Of a DNA stretch of 38,476 nucleotides, positions 1-10,533 are shown piece after piece (position 1 is the first letter of the stretch; each line of letters opens with the position of its first letter). This DNA is from Clostridia bacterium. GTDB lineage: Bacteria; Bacillota; Clostridia; TANB77; CAG-508. The DNA is taken from assembly GCA_022791735.1 (NCBI GenBank), contig JAAVZQ010000008.1, forward strand, positions 1 to 38,476, given 5' to 3'. Under the pieces are notes generated by a model. It was not told where the DNA came from, did no database searches, and saw only the letters and a program-made list of their open reading frames with translations. The position numbers and the translations under genes were made by a program.

Positions 1-1074
1 AAAAAAGACAGTTTTTTCCATGTGCGGAAAAATGGCAACCTTGTCCAAACACTTCACACAAAACATGCCATTTTAATTCACAAGGAAAAGCCTAAAAACA
101 ATCACTCTTTTGGTGAAACTTATGCATTCTTCCTCATCGACAATGTCAAAGTTGGCGACTCCCTGCGTAGTACGAAAGCAACCTTTGCAAATGGGTTGAT
201 TAAAACTCCCTACACGCCCTTGTCAGTATACCTGTCTTCCCACTACATCGCAATCGCTCCGCCTATAAGTTTCGATGCATCCACCTTGTATCAACAGTCC
301 ACTGTTTTAGAAGAAGTATGTTTCCTTTTGCACAAACAGGGAAAACTCATCCCAAAAAGCCGTGTCTCTTTGAACAAGCAGAAAAAAGCCATGTTAAAAA
401 GATTTGACAGACTTTTGGCTCTTTCCCTTCCAGCACTCTTTAGCAAAGTCATCAAAGCTGATATCAGGCAGTTTGACAAAGGTTGGTTTGCAAGAAGAAT
501 GGACCTTAACCTGTATAATGAGGAAACTCCATTTTCATGGAGTATTAAATCTTTCGACAGTGCTACAATTCTTAAGAGCCATATCAAAGCTTTAGAGGCG
601 CTTGGTAAGCATATCACAGATTACGTACCTCAAGAAACAATTGATAAGTTCTTGTTAGAGCTTATCCGTGAGTTCCAGTTCGAGCAATATATCTGTTTTG
701 CACAGTGCCCTTACATCAAGGTCAGTGAAAAGGTTACACAGGCATATGCAGAAGCATATAGCAGATATACCTCGACGCTTGTGTTAGCAATTGGTCATCT
801 CAAACAAAAATGCTCCTCTGGAGTTTGCCTCAACATGGTTAAGTGGAGTGGTTATGGTAATCCTGATTCGAGCAGATCAATAATGTCCGTTTATGAGAGC
901 GATACTCCCTGTGGTTCTATACAAATTAGTGTTGACAGCAATTGTATAGTAACCTTGTCTTTGTACAATGGTACTGGGAGTTACCCTACGGCACGGTTTG
1001 ACATAACAGACTCTTGTACAGACTTTAGCGGCAAAATTTATTCTGCATTTCGATTTTCAAGTGAACAGTTGTAA
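1..1074 (+). CDS. Hypothetical protein, probably truncated by the window start; only large plus-strand gene
   Basis: ORF 22..1074 uses a GTG start but the frame is open to base 1 (KKDSFFHV...). Contains two in-frame CGG triplets (25-27, 994-996) that do not break the ORF. Family not recognised. Confidence 0.5.
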   Translation, partial: KKDSFFHVRKNGNLVQTLHTKHAILIHKEKPKNNHSFGETYAFFLIDNVKVGDSLRSTKATFANGLIKTPYTPLSVYLSSHYIAIAPPISFDASTLYQQSTVLEEVCFLLHKQGKLIPKSRVSLNKQKKAMLKRFDRLLALSLPALFSKVIKADIRQFDKGWFARRMDLNLYNEETPFSWSIKSFDSATILKSHIKALEALGKHITDYVPQETIDKFLLELIREFQFEQYICFAQCPYIKVSEKVTQAYAEAYSRYTSTLVLAIGHLKQKCSSGVCLNMVKWSGYGNPDSSRSIMSVYESDTPCGSIQISVDSNCIVTLSLYNGTGSYPTARFDITDSCTDFSGKIYSAFRFSSEQL

Positions 1075-1114
1075 ATATTTTTTAAACAAGTATTTCTTGT
1101 TTTAAAAAATTAAT

Positions 1115-1168
1115 TGAAAAAGGACCAGTTCTATTGACATTCATGTCAATAGAACTGGTCCTTTTTCA
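1115..1168. terminator. Perfect long inverted repeat, probable bidirectional terminator between convergent genes
   Basis: TGAAAAAGGACCAGTTCTATTGACAT-TC-ATGTCAATAGAACTGGTCCTTTTTCA: 26-bp arms with a 2-nt loop, between the plus-strand gene and metK. Confidence 0.8.
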
Positions 1169-1190
1169 TTCTCTTACTAACTCACAAATT

Positions 1191-2301
1191 TTACATCTCT
1201 ATTATCTTTTCCCAAGGTAGATTTTCTTTACCAAAATGCCCATAATTTGTAGTTTTTGCATATATTGGCTTTTTCAAATCCAAATACTTTATTATACCGG
1301 TCTGGAGTTAAATCAAATTTATTTTCAATCTTTTCCTTTATCTCTTGCTCGGAAATGGTGCTTGTCCCGAAAGTATTTACATATATAGATATAGGTTTCG
1401 CAATCCCTATACCATAAGCAATCTGTATTTCGCACTTTTTTGCATAACCATTTGCAACAACATTTTTTGCAATATGGCGAAGCATATATGCAGCACTCCT
1501 ATCTACCTTGCTTGAGTCTTTTCCTGAAAAAGCACCACCTCCATGTCTTGCATATCCTCCATAAGTATCCACAATTATTTTTCTTCCAGTAAGCCCAGTA
1601 TCACCTAAAGGCCCTCCAATTACAAACCTTCCAGTTGGATTTACATAGTATTTTGTATTTTCATCTAAATACTTGCTATCCACCGTCTTTTTTATAACTT
1701 CTTCAATTATATCTTTTTTCACCTGTTCTAAAGAAACATTCGCATCATGTTGATTTGATATAAGGATTGTTTCAATCCTTTTTGGAGTATCACCCTCATA
1801 TTCCACAGTAACCTGTGTCTTACCGTCTGGACCTAAATATGGAAGTATTTTCTCTTTTCTAACAGTTGTAAGTCTTTTTGACAATTTGTGAGCTAAATCA
1901 ATTGCAAATGGCATATAATCCTCTGTTTCATCACTTGCAAAACCAAACATAATGCCTTGGTCACCTGCTCCACCTATGTCTACACCCTGTGCAATATCTG
2001 CACTTTGCTTTGTAATATTTACATCTATCTCACAATTTTCATAATCTATATCTATGCCTTTTCCTTTGTATCCAATACCTTTTAGTACTTCTCTTGCTGT
2101 TTCCTCTATATTTACTTTTGCATTAGTAGTAAGCTGTCCAGCTATCGTAATTTTATCATTTGACGCAAAAGTCTCCACTGCAACACGTGAATTTGTATCT
2201 TGCTCTAAACACTTATCAAGTATCGTATCTGATATCAAATCACATAACTTATCTGGATGCCCTTCTGTTACACTTTCTGAAGTAAATAGATATTTGTTCA
2301 T
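1191..2301 (-). CDS. metK: S-adenosylmethionine synthetase, one +1 shift at CGGT (1296-1299)
   Basis: ORF 1228..2301 is MetK up to FDLTPD. Skipping the C of CGG gives [41 protein letters not shown], the canonical C-terminus. Corrected length is divisible by 3 (369 aa). Confidence 0.93.
1296..1299 (-). other. In-frame CGGT read as Gly (+1 shift site), metK
   Basis: GAC CGG TAT (breaks family) versus GAC (C)GGT ATA ATA = D-G-I-I. Confidence 0.9.
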
Positions 2302-2363
2302 TTCTTATTTCAATTCCTTTCTTATTATCATTCACAACAAAATGTATTTAAAAGTATACATAA

Positions 2364-2522
2364 GGTGGTTTCATCTATGATTTTTGAGTAACACCGCGTA
2401 AGCGACCAAACGAGCTTTACGAGCGCGAAATGGAGTAACCGACCGTTTAAGCTACGTAGTAGCGTACAAATTAGAGGTTACGACACCAAGGTGTTGCAAA
2501 AAAAATCATAGATAAACTACCC
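2364..2522. repeat. Imperfect long palindromic intergenic element
   Basis: Left arm GGTGGTTTCATCTATGATTTTTgaGTAACACC pairs with right arm GGTGTTGCAAAAAAAATCATAGATAAACTACC. Confidence 0.65.
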
Positions 2523-2563
2523 ATAGCTAAACAAACAATACTTTAAAGCTGTGAATAATCTTA

Positions 2564-4466
2564 TTAAATTGCTCCTTGTTTTATTAATTCATCTAATACT
2601 ATAACATACATAGCATGTGCCCACGCAAGCCCTATTACCCAAGCAGACTGCATACTCTTGTTATCCACTTGCTCTGCTAAAAAGCCATGCTTTGTGCTTG
2701 AATTTACTACAAAATCAAAACACTCTTTAGCGTGTATTATATCATGAATTTTCAAATAATACAATGCCATCCATAAAGTTGTTATAACCCAAGGTCTATC
2801 TCCAGTATAGTGGTCATCCTCAAACCTTAGATATCCGCCTGTATATGTTCTCAAATGCATATTTATTGTTTCAATCGTATTTGTAACCTTTTTCTCATTA
2901 GGAGAAAACACATCAAAAGGCACAACCAATCCTAACACGCTCATATCAATTCTTCTATCTTCTTTACTTCTTATAAAACTTTTTCTATCTTCACTATATA
3001 AATTTGCCTTTATATATTCTTTAATGTCCTCTAGCCCTTCACTTAAGATTTCCTTTTGCTTTACAATAGTTTCTTGTTTTAATCTATTTTCCATCATCTC
3101 TGTCTCTAGTTCTTCATAAACTTTCTGCATAGCAGTAAATGCCGCAAATATGCTTGCCAAAGAATATGTACCAATTCCTTCATGCATTTCCCATAAATCA
3201 TAACTTACATGCATTTCACCTTTATTTTGGAAAATATGCTCTAAATACTCTTGCAAAAACTTTGTAGCCTTTTCTAACATTTTCAAATTATCCTTCAAGA
3301 ACTTTTTATCCTTTGTCCTTGTATAATGGTCATACACTCCATAAATAACACTTGCAGTTTCATCTATTTGATATCCCCAACAAGGCGCAAGAGTTCCATC
3401 TGTAAAAAATCTTTGCTCCCACATGCCATTTTTTGATTGTGTATTTTTACAAAATACTTTATAAAACTTTTCTGTCTCCTTTGTCATCTTTATCAAATCT
3501 TGTGCTTTTGTAATATACACAGCATCTCTTGGCCAACAGTATTGATATCTTCCGGCATTTCGAAAATGTCTCATCTATTTCCATTGCAGCTGATACTCCT
3601 CCTGTCTTTTCATTTGTTAGCAATGGGTATAGAAGAATAGTCCTTTTATAAATCTTGTTTATCTTCTCTTTATATAATGTATCAGTACTTATCATATGGA
3701 TAGTGTGAGCTTTCACATAATTTCTCCAATATTTCTTTGTACGTTCTAGTTCCTTTTTTAATTCTAACTTTCTTATCTTGATTATTTCACTTTCAATATC
3801 GTCTAAACTATTTATCTCTTTATTATCAAAAATAAAAAACTCTATATAAAATTCTTTAGTTTCTCCTGGCTTTAAAATGCCAACCTCATAACTTACAGCA
3901 ACATTGTTTGACATACCAATATAATCTTTATCTTGCAAAATTCCGCTTCCAATCGCTTCATCTGCTCCATTTATTTTATAGCCATTCATTTTCAAACTAT
4001 CTGACAATATTGCCATATTATATCCATGAGAATATTGCAAAATTCCATCTTGTATAACTTTTGCCGCTGTGCAGTTATTCTCATCTGTAAGAAGCTTTGA
4101 ATGCACTAAAAACTTAATATCAAGAGGTATATCATGTTCATTTGTAAATACGTACTTACACACAATAACATTATTTGAATTAGTCACAAAATCAGTTTGC
4201 TCCATTTTTAAGTTAAAATAAGTATTCTTTATCTCCGTTTTTAATATATTTGTGTCCTCAATATACCCTTGTTTATATACATTATTCACATCATTATGCA
4301 AATAAATTATTCCAGAATCATTTACCTTCACTCCAACATGCAAAAACTCTATAAACTCCCTAAAATCAATATTCGGATAGCGAATTCTTATAATCTCCCC
4401 TTTATCCGTTATTGAAGCTTTTAGCTCTTTATTTCCAATAATTGCATTATTTATATATTCTTTCAT
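2564..4466 (-). CDS. GH15-like glycoside hydrolase (glucoamylase-type), one +1 shift at CGGA (3551-3554)
   Basis: ORFs 3459..4466 and 2564..3574 join as ...GGVSAAMEIDETFSKC-GRYQYCWPRDAVYITKA... when the C of CGG is skipped. Corrected length divisible by 3 (633 aa). Confidence 0.85.
3551..3554 (-). other. In-frame CGGA read as Gly (+1 shift site), GH15-like gene
   Basis: TGC CGG AAG versus TGC (C)GGA AGA TAT = C-G-R-Y. Confidence 0.9.
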
Positions 4467-4481
4467 TTATTTCTCCTTTTT

Positions 4482-4607
4482 GTTCAAAAGATAATCAGCA
4501 TCTTACGTCGTTACTGCTCAGCCTTAGTCAAATCAATGTACTTAAGTAACACCTCATTGACACTCTCCTTCACGTGCCTATCAATTGACGGCATTCTCTT
4601 TTGAACT
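4482..4607 (-). repeat. Intergenic palindrome family, reverse orientation
   Basis: Terminal arms GTTCAAAAGATAATCAGC / GGCATTCTCTTTTGAAC; contains the CATCTTACGTCGTTACTGCTCA motif. Confidence 0.6.
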
Positions 4608-4692
4608 CTTATTTGTGGCTAATTTAACTTGAAGTCCGCACAGGGTAGTTCTATCTCTGGCGGGACAGACGATATTCAAAAGCTATGAACTA

Positions 4693-6345
4693 TTACTCTA
4701 TTATACTTACTATCAATTTTTCAATTTCTTTTAGTTTAAGCGTAATACTATTAATCTCATCTTCTTTTACATCCTCTGTAAGTATATCATTTTTCAAAAT
4801 ATCTTCCATATCTGACATCTCATCTTTTAGCATTTTTACCTTATTTATTATTTCAGTTCTTCTTACTCTTCTTACCGTTTCCAGTTCTAGCCTTCCGTCT
4901 AGCGACACCTTGTTATTTTTAAGCTCATATATCTCTCCGAAGCTTCGGTATAGTTACAGGTATATCTGTATTTTCTAATATTTTATCTTTAAGTTCTTCC
5001 TGAGCGCCTTTTTCCCCATGTACTAGAATAATCTGTTTTGGCTTATAAATAAAAGAATATATAAAATTCAAAAGCCATTCCTGATCTGCATGTCCTGAAT
5101 ACCCTTCAATATACTCTATCTTTGCATTTACCGCTACTTCCTCTCCAAATATCTTAATCTTTTTTGCACCCTCTACAATCTTCCTTCCTAAAGTTCCTGG
5201 CGCTTGGTATCCAACAAATAAAATCGTATTATTTTCATTCCAAATATTATGTTTCAAATGATGCTTAATCCTACCGAACATCACACATACCACTCGCAGA
5301 AATAATTATAGAAGCCTCACCAGATTCATTTAGTGCCTTTGACTCCTCCGCAGTCCTTGTAAACTTAAGCCCATTAAACTCTAGTGGATCATCTCCACTC
5401 TCAATCTCTTTTCTCACTTCTTCTTCAAATAAATCTTCATTATTCTTGAAAATCTCTGTAGCAGATATTGCAAGTGGACTATCTACATATACTGGAGTTT
5501 CCATAAGCAATTTATATTTATTTATAAAGCTTTCATCTCTTGTGTTTTCTTTTATTTTGTTTAACTCATACAATATCTCCTGTGTCCTTCCGCACTGCAA
5601 ATGAAGGTATAACCACAGTTCCTCCACGTCTTACTGTATCATATACAATATCTAAGAAAAGCTCTGCTTTATCATCATTTCTAATATGAAGTCTATTTCC
5701 ATAAGTTGACTCCATTATAACATAATCAGCAGACTCTATCATTGTAGGAGAATCCAAAAGTGGTATATCATTATTTCCTATATCCCCTGTAAATACAGCT
5801 TTCTCTGTTTTTCCGTCTTTCCTTTACCCATACCTCAATCATTGCTGAACCTAGCATATGTCCTGCATCATTATATCTAACAATAATATTTTCATCTATT
5901 TGCACAAGTTCATTATATTCTATCGGCTCAAATAGCTCTAAACATTTTTCCGCATCTTCTGCTGTATAAAGAGGTGGAAATTGAAGCTTCCCCTTTCTCT
6001 GTCTTTTCCTATTTTTCCACTCAACTTCCATTTCCTGTATATGTCCACTGTCTGGAAGCATTATCCCACAAAGGTCGCAAGTTGCTTTTGTAGCATAAAC
6101 CGGATTTCTATATCCATCTACATATAACTTTGGAATACGCCCTGAATGGTCTATATGTGCATGTGTAAGTAGCACAAAATCTATATCTTTTACATCAAAA
6201 GCAAACTCATCAAAATTCTTATCTTCTTCCCTTTGGTTTCCTTGGAACATCCCGGCAATCTACTAAAAACTTTTTTCCGTCCACCTTCTACCAAAAAATT
6301 TGAACCTGTAACTCCTTCTGCTGCACCTAAAAATGTTATCTTCAT
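4693..6345 (-). CDS. MBL-fold beta-CASP RNA metallo-hydrolase, six +1 shifts at CGGN
   Basis: Fragments 5771..6250, 5566..5757, 5271..5627, 4925..5293 and 4693..4908 plus an unlisted N-terminus fuse to MKITFLGAAEGVTGSNFLVEGGGKKFLVDCGMFQGNQ...LTHAHIDHSGRIPKL...VFTGDIGNND...VVIPSFAVGRTQEILYEL...SASGMCDVGRIKHHLKHN...IPKLGEIYELK. (1653-6)/3 is an integer (548 aa). Confidence 0.9.
4936..4939 (-). other. In-frame CGGA read as Gly, MBL site 6
   Basis: CTT CGG AGA GAT ATA TGA versus CTT (C)GGA GAG ATA TAT GAG. Confidence 0.88.
5273..5276 (-). other. In-frame CGGT read as Gly, MBL site 5
   Basis: GTT CGG TAG versus GTT (C)GGT AGG ATT AAG CAT = V-G-R-I-K-H. Confidence 0.9.
5589..5592 (-). other. In-frame CGGA read as Gly, MBL site 4
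   Basis: GTG CGG AAG GAC versus GTG (C)GGA AGG ACA CAG GAG = V-G-R-T-Q-E (conserved SFAVGRTQE motif). Confidence 0.92.
5812..5815 (-). other. In-frame CGGA read as Gly, MBL site 3
   Basis: AGA CGG AAA AAC versus AGA (C)GGA AAA ACA GAG AAA GCT GTA TTT ACA GGG GAT. Confidence 0.88.
6251..6254 (-). other. In-frame CGGG read as Gly, MBL site 2
   Basis: GAT TGC CGG GAT versus GAT TGC (C)GGG ATG TTC CAA GGA = D-C-G-M-F-Q-G. Confidence 0.92.
6276..6279 (-). other. In-frame CGGA read as Gly, MBL site 1
   Basis: GGT GGA CGG AAA versus GGT GGA (C)GGA AAA AAG TTT TTA GTA GAT TGC. Confidence 0.9.
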
Positions 6346-6371
6346 TTATTCTCTCCTCTCTTCTATTTTTC

Positions 6372-7932
6372 TTATTTTGCAAACAATTTAATATTCTTCT
6401 TACATTTGACTTTCACTCTATTTAGGTTTGGAATTGTATATTCTATCTCTAATATATCTCCGTCGTACACCTCTACATCTATTCCATTACCCTCATCTCT
6501 AACTCTAATTACAACATTTGCAAAATTCATAATTCTTGTATCTAAAATAGGTTTAATTATTCCTACATCAGTCTCTATGTCTTTTGTTATTTGAGACAAT
6601 ACCCCTATTTCATAAAGATTAAAAAGCAGTTTTCCTTCTATTCTTTCAACATCCTCTTTTAATTCATCTACATCCTTGATAAATCTTTCATCATCAAAAG
6701 CTATGAATTTATAATACCTCACAATATACAGAAGTGAAATAGCTGGTCTTTTATCTTCCATAGCATTTATTTTGTAAATCTCATCTTCTAGGCACTTTAT
6801 AAATAATTTTTGGAGTTCTATTTTATAACGTTCTTTATACTTTGGTATTTTTATATTCCTTAATAATTCCAAACTATTTTCCAGTTTATTTTTTGTTTCA
6901 ACATAAGTTTTGGCATCTAATAGCTTATTACACTCATCAATATCACTTAAAGCTTTTCTTCTTTCTTTTTTCAAGGTTCCAACAAGATTGTCTATACTAA
7001 AAATTTTCTTGTACTCTGAAAGCTTGGCATTTCTTTCATCAAACTCCTGAAGCAATAATGAATTATCACTTAATATCTTATCAAGTTTTTTTATCTCAGC
7101 TGCCTTTTCTTTTTTGAGCTTTGTTAATTCCTCAACTAATTTTGTCTTATCTTGCAATTTTTCAAATTTTGCTTCACACTCTTTTTGCTCCTCTAAAAGC
7201 CTTGCTTTTTCTGTCTCATTTCTACTAGTACACACAATGATTGCTATCTTAAAAATGCAGTTTAAAAGTTTTTTTGATATATCTTCATCATATTTTTCAG
7301 TCAATTCTTCTTCTAATTTTTCAAGTATATTTTTTTGATTTCCAAGTTTCATCCAATCTTCTAAGAATTTAAAACCAAGTAGAATTAAAAGATTTTGATA
7401 TACTAAATTACAATCAATATTGCTTATCTCTGATGGCACAGTATTCCAAGACCATGATGTAAATTCTCTTATTATCTCAGTATTATTTATATCATGGCCT
7501 TCGTTTAGCATTTCTGGTAATGCCACCCTTATTAAACTATATTTCTCATCTAAATACATTGTAGTATCATTTATCTTGAAAATAGCATATAACATCGCTT
7601 CTTCTGTAGGTAATACCCTAATTTTTCTTAAAAAACGGTCAAACTTACATACTACACCGTTCTTTTAAGAACTCTGTTCCTTCTTCTGAACTTGCATTGA
7701 CAAGCTCTATATCTTCAAGATTTTCTATCATCTGAATAATATTTTCGGTAAATTTATTTTTGCTTTCTACATTTACCTTTATTCTTGCATATTCATTGTA
7801 CGCACTATTTATATTATATTGCATACTAAGTAATAAATTCTTGACACCACCTGAAAACTTCTTTGAATTTAGTACAGTTTCAAGCTTATTATTGTTACTC
7901 TGAAATTTCAATATGATATCACTCTTTTTCAT
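6372..7932 (-). CDS. Hypothetical coiled-coil-rich protein, one +1 shift at CGGT (7656-7659)
   Basis: ORFs 7645..7932 and 6372..7595 fuse as ...EEGTEFLKE-GVVCKFDRFLRKIRVLPTEEAMLYAIFKIND... The joined frame is open across the junction and has integral length (519 aa). Confidence 0.75.
7656..7659 (-). other. In-frame CGGT read as Gly, unknown gene
   Basis: GAA CGG TGT AGT ATG TAA versus GAA (C)GGT GTA GTA TGT AAG. Confidence 0.8.
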
Positions 7933-7961
7933 CTGTACATTCCCTTCTTTAGTTTAATGTG

Positions 7962-10389
7962 TTACTCTACTTCTTCTGGTATTTCCTCTTCATGTGGCAT
8001 AGACTTTAACTCTTCCCATCTTTCTTTTGTCATAAGGACATCTCTTGGCTTACTTCCTTGATATCCTGAAACAATACCTCTTTCTGCCATTTGGTCTACT
8101 AATCTACCTGCCCTTGCATAACCTATTTTCATCCTTCTTTGTAAAAATGATGCTGACGCTGTTTTTTGCTCTAAAACATAGCCTATCGCTTCTTCTAACC
8201 TTTCATCTGTACCGTCTTCTACTTCTGCACCAGTTTCTTTTTCTTTGTCAGACTTGTTGGCATTTTCTATTGATTCCATTATATCTTCATTATATACTGC
8301 TTCTCCGTCTTTCTTTAAGAAATCCACGATTTTCTCAACTTCTTTATCTGACACAAAAGTTCCTTGAACTCTTGTAGGTTTTGAAACTCCTGTTGGGTAG
8401 TATAACATATCCCCTTTTCCTAGAAGTTTTTCCGCACCTGTCATATCAAGTATTGTTCTTGAATCTATTTGTGAAGACACTGCAAATGCTATTCTTGAAG
8501 GTATATTTGCTTTAATCAATCCTGTGATTACATCAACAGATGGTCTTTGAGTTGCAATAACTAAATGCATACCAGCAGCTCTTGCCTTTTGAGCAAGCCT
8601 ACAAATTGCATCTTCTACTTCTTTTGCAGCAACCATCATAAGGTCTGCAAGCTCATCTATGATAATTACTATTTGTGGTAATTTTACACCTGTCTCCTCT
8701 GAAGAATCTTCTTCTAATGCCTTATTATATCCCTTTATGTCTCTTACACCTTTTGCAGCAAATTTTGCGTATCTGTCTTCCATTTCTTGAACAGCCCATG
8801 CAAGCGCGCCTGCTGCTTTTCTTGGATCTGTAACTACTGGAATTAAAAGGTGTGGTATACCATTATATACAGAAAGCTCAACAATCTTAGGATCCACCAT
8901 AACAAGTTTTACTTCGCTTGGCTTTGCTTTATATATAAGGCTTGTAATTAAAGTATTTATACATACACTCTTTCCAGAACCTGTGCTTCCCGCAACAAGC
9001 AAGTGAGGCATCTTAGCAATATCTGCAATTACTCTTTCACCACTTACATCCTTTCCAAGCCCCATAGAAAGCTTAGATTCTGCAGTAACGAACTCCTCTG
9101 AATCAATTATATCTCTTAAATGAACCATTTCTGTATCTTTATTAGGTATCTCAATTCCAACTGCTTGTTTTCCAGGAATTGGTGCCTCAATTCTTATACT
9201 TTGAGCAGCTAGGTTTAGAGCAATATCATCTGCTAAATTTGCAATTTTATTAACTCTAACTCCCTCTGCTGGTTTTAGTTCGTATCTTGTAATTGCAGGT
9301 CCGTACTGCTACATCTTCTACCTTAGCATTTACACCAAAACTATGTAAAGTTTTTTGTAATTTCAAAGCATTATCTGTAAGTGCTGTTTTTGATACTAGT
9401 TTTCTTCCCTCTCCTTGTTCAAGTAATGCAATTGGTGGGAACTCATAATTTTCATCTACCTCAACTTGTGAATGCTCAAGTTGTAATTCTTGTTTTGTCT
9501 TTTCCTCTTTTTCCTCTTTCTTCTCTTTAAATAAATTTGCTTCTATAAAATCCTCTTCTGCTGGTTTTACTTCCTCTTTTGCCTTAGCTGTTTCTTTTAT
9601 TTTTTCACCTTTAACACTTTCTGTACTTACTTTTTCTTCAAAAGCAAGAGGTATGTCATGTTCATATTTCTTTTTATTTCTAGGTTCATCATCATCGTCG
9701 TCAAATAAATTTTCCATGATAACTGAATGTTGTTTCTTTGGTTTTTCTCTTTCTCTAGTTCTTGCTTTTTTACGTGGTTTTATTTCCTCTTCTTCCTCAT
9801 CATCTTCTTCATATTCATTTGATGCTTGCATCATTTGAGACATTTTGTCTACAAGCTCTGCTGGTCTAATTCCAAATGTAAATATTGAAAGAAGTATAGC
9901 AGTACCAATCAAAACAACATAAGATGCTGCACCTATCGTTTTACTTAATGGCACAGCAATAAGAGCTCCAACTGCTCCTCCTCCTTTATTAGTCTCACCA
10001 TATCCATACGCATCATAAATTATTTCTCCAAAATCTTCATTGGCATTTAGCGCCTCATTTGAAATCTGTCCTAAACTCATTGTTCCACAAATAGCAAGCA
10101 CAATAATTAAAAATTGAATAAGCTTAGGTATGACAAATTCTTTTTGCTCTTTGGTTAAAACGATACCTACTATAAATATACCTATTGGGACAATGAATTT
10201 TATCCATCCCACTAAGCCTCCTAATACTTTGCTTAATCCCTCTCCAAATGTGCCTGTTCTTCCATATATCAATACTGCAAGTACTAAGCTAAATATTATT
10301 ACAATAATTGCTTGTACATATGCATCTTTCTTTACTTTCTTTTTTCTCTTTCCTGTACTTCTCCTTGCTTTTGCCATTGTTTCTTTCAT
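7962..10389 (-). CDS. ftsK: FtsK/SpoIIIE DNA translocase, one +1 shift at CGGA (9300-9303)
   Basis: N-terminal membrane ORF 9256..10389 joins the motor ORF: ...[73 protein letters not shown]... Walker A GSTGSGKS. Confidence 0.95.
9300..9303 (-). other. In-frame CGGA read as Gly, ftsK
   Basis: GTA CGG ACC versus GTA (C)GGA CCT GCA ATT ACA AGA TAC GAA = V-G-P-A-I-T-R-Y-E, conserved FtsK motif. Confidence 0.95.
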
Positions 10390-10485
10390 TCCTTCCTAAT
10401 GTTTCCCATAAATTTACTATTTTATTTTATCATTGTGACTTTTAAAATGCAACTTTTTTGAGAAATTTTTTGAAGGAAATTTGAA

Positions 10486-10528
10486 GAAAAAAATACCTTT
10501 TAGCTTTCACTAAAAAGTATTTTTTTCA
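10486..10528. terminator. Hairpin terminator, repeat copy 1
   Basis: AAAAAAATACCTTTTAG-CTTTCA-CTAAAAAGTATTTTTTT. Confidence 0.7.
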
Positions 10529-10533
10529 TTCTC

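Noticed and set aside
404-595. Many antisense plus-strand ORFs in the ORF track (e.g. 404..595, 2054..2380, 8045..8377, 25375..25881)
   Set aside because: Low-complexity Leu/Ser/Phe-rich translations opposite well-supported minus-strand genes; by-products of AT-rich coding DNA.
2302-2363. SAM riboswitch upstream of metK
   Set aside because: The short leader shows no recognisable S-box-like conserved segments.
9653-9838. Serine-rich ORF 9653..9838
   Set aside because: Antisense of the acidic EEDDEEEEE linker in ftsK.
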